Assembly (NCBI GenBank): GCA_947461015.1
Contig: CANHIR010000072.1
Coordinates: 1-9,164, forward strand
DNA length: 9,164 bases
Source: Bacteroidota bacterium
GTDB lineage: Bacteria; Bacteroidota; Bacteroidia; Chitinophagales; Chitinophagaceae
Direction: 5' to 3'
Shown here: positions 7,479-9,164 of the stretch, piece by piece
How positions within the stretch are numbered: position 1 is the stretch's first letter
Layout: each line of letters starts with the position of its first letter
Translations under genes and position numbers: made by a program
Notes under the pieces: model-generated
Seen by the model: the letters and a program-made list of their open reading frames with translations, nothing else
The model's database searches: none
Told to the model about the DNA's origin: nothing

Positions 7479-8129
7479 CTAGGATAAAACGGATGCTCTT
7501 TCTGGGGCTTTATTTCCCTGGGTGAACTGTAGGGGGTAATTATCCAATAAATCCTGAACATTTGCTAAAAGGTCCCTGGCGTTGCCTAATTCATATTTAT
7601 GCTTTCGTTTCCATAGTTGGCGCAGGTTGTTGGCGAGCTGCTTTGCGATGGGTGCAGCGGTGTCAATTTTACCAAAAACCAATTCTGGGTTTTGGTGTTT
7701 TACTAAAGTAAATGCGGCTCTATACAATGCTAAAACAGATCCTGGTTTAAACCTTAACACATTATATAAATGTATAAAATCCAAAAGCAACCAGATAATT
7801 TGTTGATGTCCATGTTTTGTGATGGTACCATTTAACAAATAAAATTTCTGTTCAAATTCATTAGTAGAAATAATGGGTGCATTTAGCTTAATGCACGAAA
7901 AGGCTTGCTGGGCTTTGATTTGAATGGTATGCGCACTGATAATAATAATTGCATTAAAGGTTTGATTCAAATATTTAAATTGAATCTTACCAGCTATTTT
8001 TTGTTGTGATTTTTCTTGAACATACAATTCAAAATCATCGGTAGCTAATGCAACTGGTTCCAGTTTGGAACTGTTAGTAATTTGATGTTGAACAAACATG
8101 GCATGATATTTTTTGGTTAAAAAATTCAC
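7479..8129 (-). CDS. Hypothetical protein, no recognised family
   Basis: I do not recognise this 216-residue protein (25 kDa class). It has no signal peptide, transmembrane segment or known catalytic motif, so a cytoplasmic location is likely. Residues about 20-105 alternate short hydrophobic stretches (FELYVQ, IAGKIQFKYL, AIIIISAHTIQIKA, QKFYLLNGTI) as in a beta-rich domain. Residues about 109-200 look helical, including QQIIWLLLDFIHLYNVLRF, a basic stretch LWKRKHKYEL at 172-181, and an amphipathic helix NARDLLANVQDLLDNY. The start is uncertain: the longest frame opens with GTG at 8129, while ATG at 8099 would give 206 residues and loses only a basic N-terminus. The frame is closed upstream by TAA at 8151-8153, so no longer form exists. 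It has its own strong promoter and structured leader, and is followed after 159 bases by susC on the same strand. That it is a real gene is supported by length, promoter and two-domain composition; function is unknown. Confidence 0.72.
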   Translation of the reverse strand: MNFLTKKYHAMFVQHQITNSSKLEPVALATDDFELYVQEKSQQKIAGKIQFKYLNQTFNAIIIISAHTIQIKAQQAFSCIKLNAPIISTNEFEQKFYLLNGTITKHGHQQIIWLLLDFIHLYNVLRFKPGSVLALYRAAFTLVKHQNPELVFGKIDTAAPIAKQLANNLRQLWKRKHKYELGNARDLLANVQDLLDNYPLQFTQGNKAPERASVLS

Positions 8130-8192
8130 ACCAAGAAAAATGAAAGGGAATTACGTTTTTATATTTTGACGGTAATTGTCCTCATCTATTTT

Positions 8193-8223
8193 ACCACCGC
8201 GGAGTTCGACTCTCTCGGTTGGT
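8193..8223 (-). promoter_or_regulatory. GC-rich hairpin in the leader of the unknown gene
   Basis: On the minus strand ACCA-(A)-CCG-(AGA)-GAGT / CGA loop / ACTC-(CG)-CGG-TGGT folds into an 11-bp hairpin with one bulged A and a small internal loop. It lies about 20-25 bases after the predicted start of transcription and about 63 bases before the GTG start. It is markedly more GC-rich than the surrounding DNA and has no following T-tract. It may be a cis-acting RNA element or the core of a small RNA. The fold is read by eye only. Confidence 0.45.
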
Positions 8224-8251
8224 ACCCACTTAAGGGTTCTTGATGATGGAA

Positions 8252-8283
8252 CAAAATTAGGGATTTAGCCGTTTCGGGCCAAA
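8252..8283 (-). promoter_or_regulatory. Bacteroidota-type promoter for the unknown gene
   Basis: The minus strand carries TTTG (8283-8280), exactly 20 bases, and TAATTTTG (8259-8252), an exact fit to the TTTG / TAnnTTTG primary-sigma promoter of Bacteroidota. Transcription should start near 8245, so the leader of the gene ending at 7479 is about 115 bases to GTG or 145 to ATG. The -33 element is formed by the end of the T-tract of the upstream terminator. Confidence 0.65.
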
Positions 8284-8310
8284 AAAAAGGCCGGTAAAAC
8301 CAGCCTTTTT
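8281..8310 (-). terminator. Rho-independent terminator after the AAA+ ATPase gene
   Basis: On the minus strand AAAAAGGC-T-GGT / TTT loop / ACC-G-GCCTTTTT forms an 11-bp stem (8310-8284) with a single mismatch, and the transcript ends in eight U (8288-8281). It starts about 30 bases after the stop codon at 8341. The plus strand also shows five T after the stem, so it could stop transcripts both ways, though no plus-strand gene is seen. Confidence 0.88.
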
Positions 8311-8340
8311 GATATTTATATATTGATTATCAATGCATTA

Positions 8341-9164
8341 CTAATAATCTGTGAAATCGTCCTCCTCGAAGTTCATGGAGCCTAAGTTCATCATGCTACC
8401 CATCAAATCCTTGAATTCAATTTTTCCGTCAATCATCTTTTTGCTAATTAAGGAATAGGATGATAAACCATGTAAAACGAACTCCATTAATAAAGCAGCT
8501 TGTTTTTCATCGGCCTGCGGAAAGTGTTTTTTAACAATGCCAAACAAGCCGTCCACTTTATACAAAGCCATTATTTTTTCTTCGTCTTTCATATCCAACA
8601 ATAAATCCAAATGATTGCCTGCATCAAACCATTTTGTAATGAGTGCATATGGATTTTCAGGTTGCTTTGTTTCTGCATTTGGTGTTGCAGATTTTTTAAT
8701 TGGCTTTTTCTTTTTTACATCATCCGGATTTGGAAAATATGAAACGAATAAGGTACGAATAGATTTGTTCAATAAATTCAAAGCCACTTCATAAGGCCCT
8801 TCTTGTTCCCCTTCATATACCAATTCAATTTTTCCAGTGATGGCAGGAATAATTCCAGACAAATCACTGATCCAAATTTGTGTATGTTTTTCATTGTGAA
8901 TAATAGCTCTTCTTTCTGCACTACTCACCGCAGCCTCATACGCAGCAATGGTTAGACGCGCACTCACGCCACTTTTTTTATCTACAAACTCATTACTTCT
9001 TGCTTCAAAAGATACCTGTTCAATTAATCTTTTTACCAAATCACTTACTTCCACTTTTTCTTTTTGCGTTGGTAAAATATTGGCTTCTTGTTCGGTAATG
9101 GCTAAAGAAGTTTCAATGCTTTTTGGATAGTGTGTTAAAATTTGACTTTCAATTCTATCCTTTA
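8341..9164 (-). CDS. Magnesium-chelatase-like / MoxR-type AAA+ ATPase, C-terminal part (N-terminal part beyond window edge)
   Basis: The open frame runs in from the right edge without a stop, giving 273 visible residues. The GTG at 9054 is an internal valine codon: the 36 residues before it (KDRIESQILTHYP..., then ITEQEANILP) continue the same protein and match the lid region expected after the ATPase core. The next part, KVEVSDLVKRLIEQVSFEAR and SGVSARLTIAAYEAAVSSAERRA, is typical of the helical C-terminal segment of ChlI-like AAA+ proteins of Bacteroidota, where the Ser-Gly-Val-Ser-Ala-Arg stretch contributes an arginine near the ATP site. After that come a Lys-rich, low-complexity linker (DDVKKKKPIKKSATPN) and a helical tail ending in acidic EEDDFTDY. 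Walker A and B motifs would lie outside the window. Such ATPases often work with a von Willebrand factor A protein; none follows here, since a terminator comes straight after the stop. Family assignment is from recognition of the visible part; the cellular role is unknown. Confidence 0.75.
   Translation of the reverse strand, partial: KDRIESQILTHYPKSIETSLAITEQEANILPTQKEKVEVSDLVKRLIEQVSFEARSNEFVDKKSGVSARLTIAAYEAAVSSAERRAIIHNEKHTQIWISDLSGIIPAITGKIELVYEGEQEGPYEVALNLLNKSIRTLFVSYFPNPDDVKKKKPIKKSATPNAETKQPENPYALITKWFDAGNHLDLLLDMKDEEKIMALYKVDGLFGIVKKHFPQADEKQAALLMEFVLHGLSSYSLISKKMIDGKIEFKDLMGSMMNLGSMNFEEDDFTDY

Noticed and set aside
7582..7806. Plus-strand open frame of 74 codons opposite the unknown gene
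   Set aside because: It is Cys- and Trp-scattered with no domain character and no promoter; the minus-strand frame is much longer and has a strong promoter.
8199..8226. tRNA-like T-arm on the plus strand (GAG-TTCGACT-CTC followed by TCGGTTGG)
   Set aside because: The T-loop looks right, but the T-stem pairs over only three to four bases, no matching 5' acceptor strand (CAACCGA) occurs about 70 bases upstream, there are no D or anticodon arms, and CCA is not in place. The minus-strand hairpin explains the sequence better.
8948..9130. Plus-strand open frame of 60 codons opposite the AAA+ ATPase
   Set aside because: It is antisense to conserved AAA+ sequence and starts within it.

Overview
The window reads as chromosomal DNA from a Bacteroidota bacterium, probably of the Chitinophagaceae/Chitinophagales type. 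The grounds are a SusC/SusD outer-membrane pair, AT-rich spacers without Shine-Dalgarno sequences, a promoter of the Bacteroidota form (TTTG, about 20 bases, TAnnTTTG), and protein families typical of that phylum. The genus-level guess is inference. All six genes lie on the minus strand, so transcription runs from high to low coordinates. Two genes leave the window: an AAA+ ATPase at the right edge (its N-terminal part is missing) and an M14 peptidase at the left edge (its C-terminal part is missing).

In transcription order, 9164-8341 is the C-terminal part of a magnesium-chelatase-like/MoxR-type AAA+ ATPase, closed by a strong intrinsic terminator (8281-8310). A near-consensus promoter (8252-8283) starts inside the T-tract of that terminator. 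It drives a long leader with a GC-rich hairpin (8193-8223), followed by an unrecognised 216-residue protein (7479-8129). A 159-base spacer with a weaker promoter candidate and two small inverted repeats leads into susC (4191-7319). The susD-like lipoprotein gene follows 20 bases later (2524-4170). The pair ends at a UUCG-loop terminator (2474-2503).

Next come a secreted phosphodiester glycosidase of the NAGPA/DUF2233 family (1482-2435) and a secreted M14 zinc carboxypeptidase-like enzyme (1-1393, partial). SusC and SusD form the usual lidded TonB-dependent importer. The two exported hydrolases beside it suggest a small nutrient-acquisition locus for peptide-bearing or phospho-linked glycan material, but the substrate cannot be read from sequence. 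Nothing here is a CRISPR array, insertion sequence, rRNA or convincing tRNA. I did not find a clearly new multi-gene system. The least explained part is the unknown gene at 7479-8129 with its structured leader.
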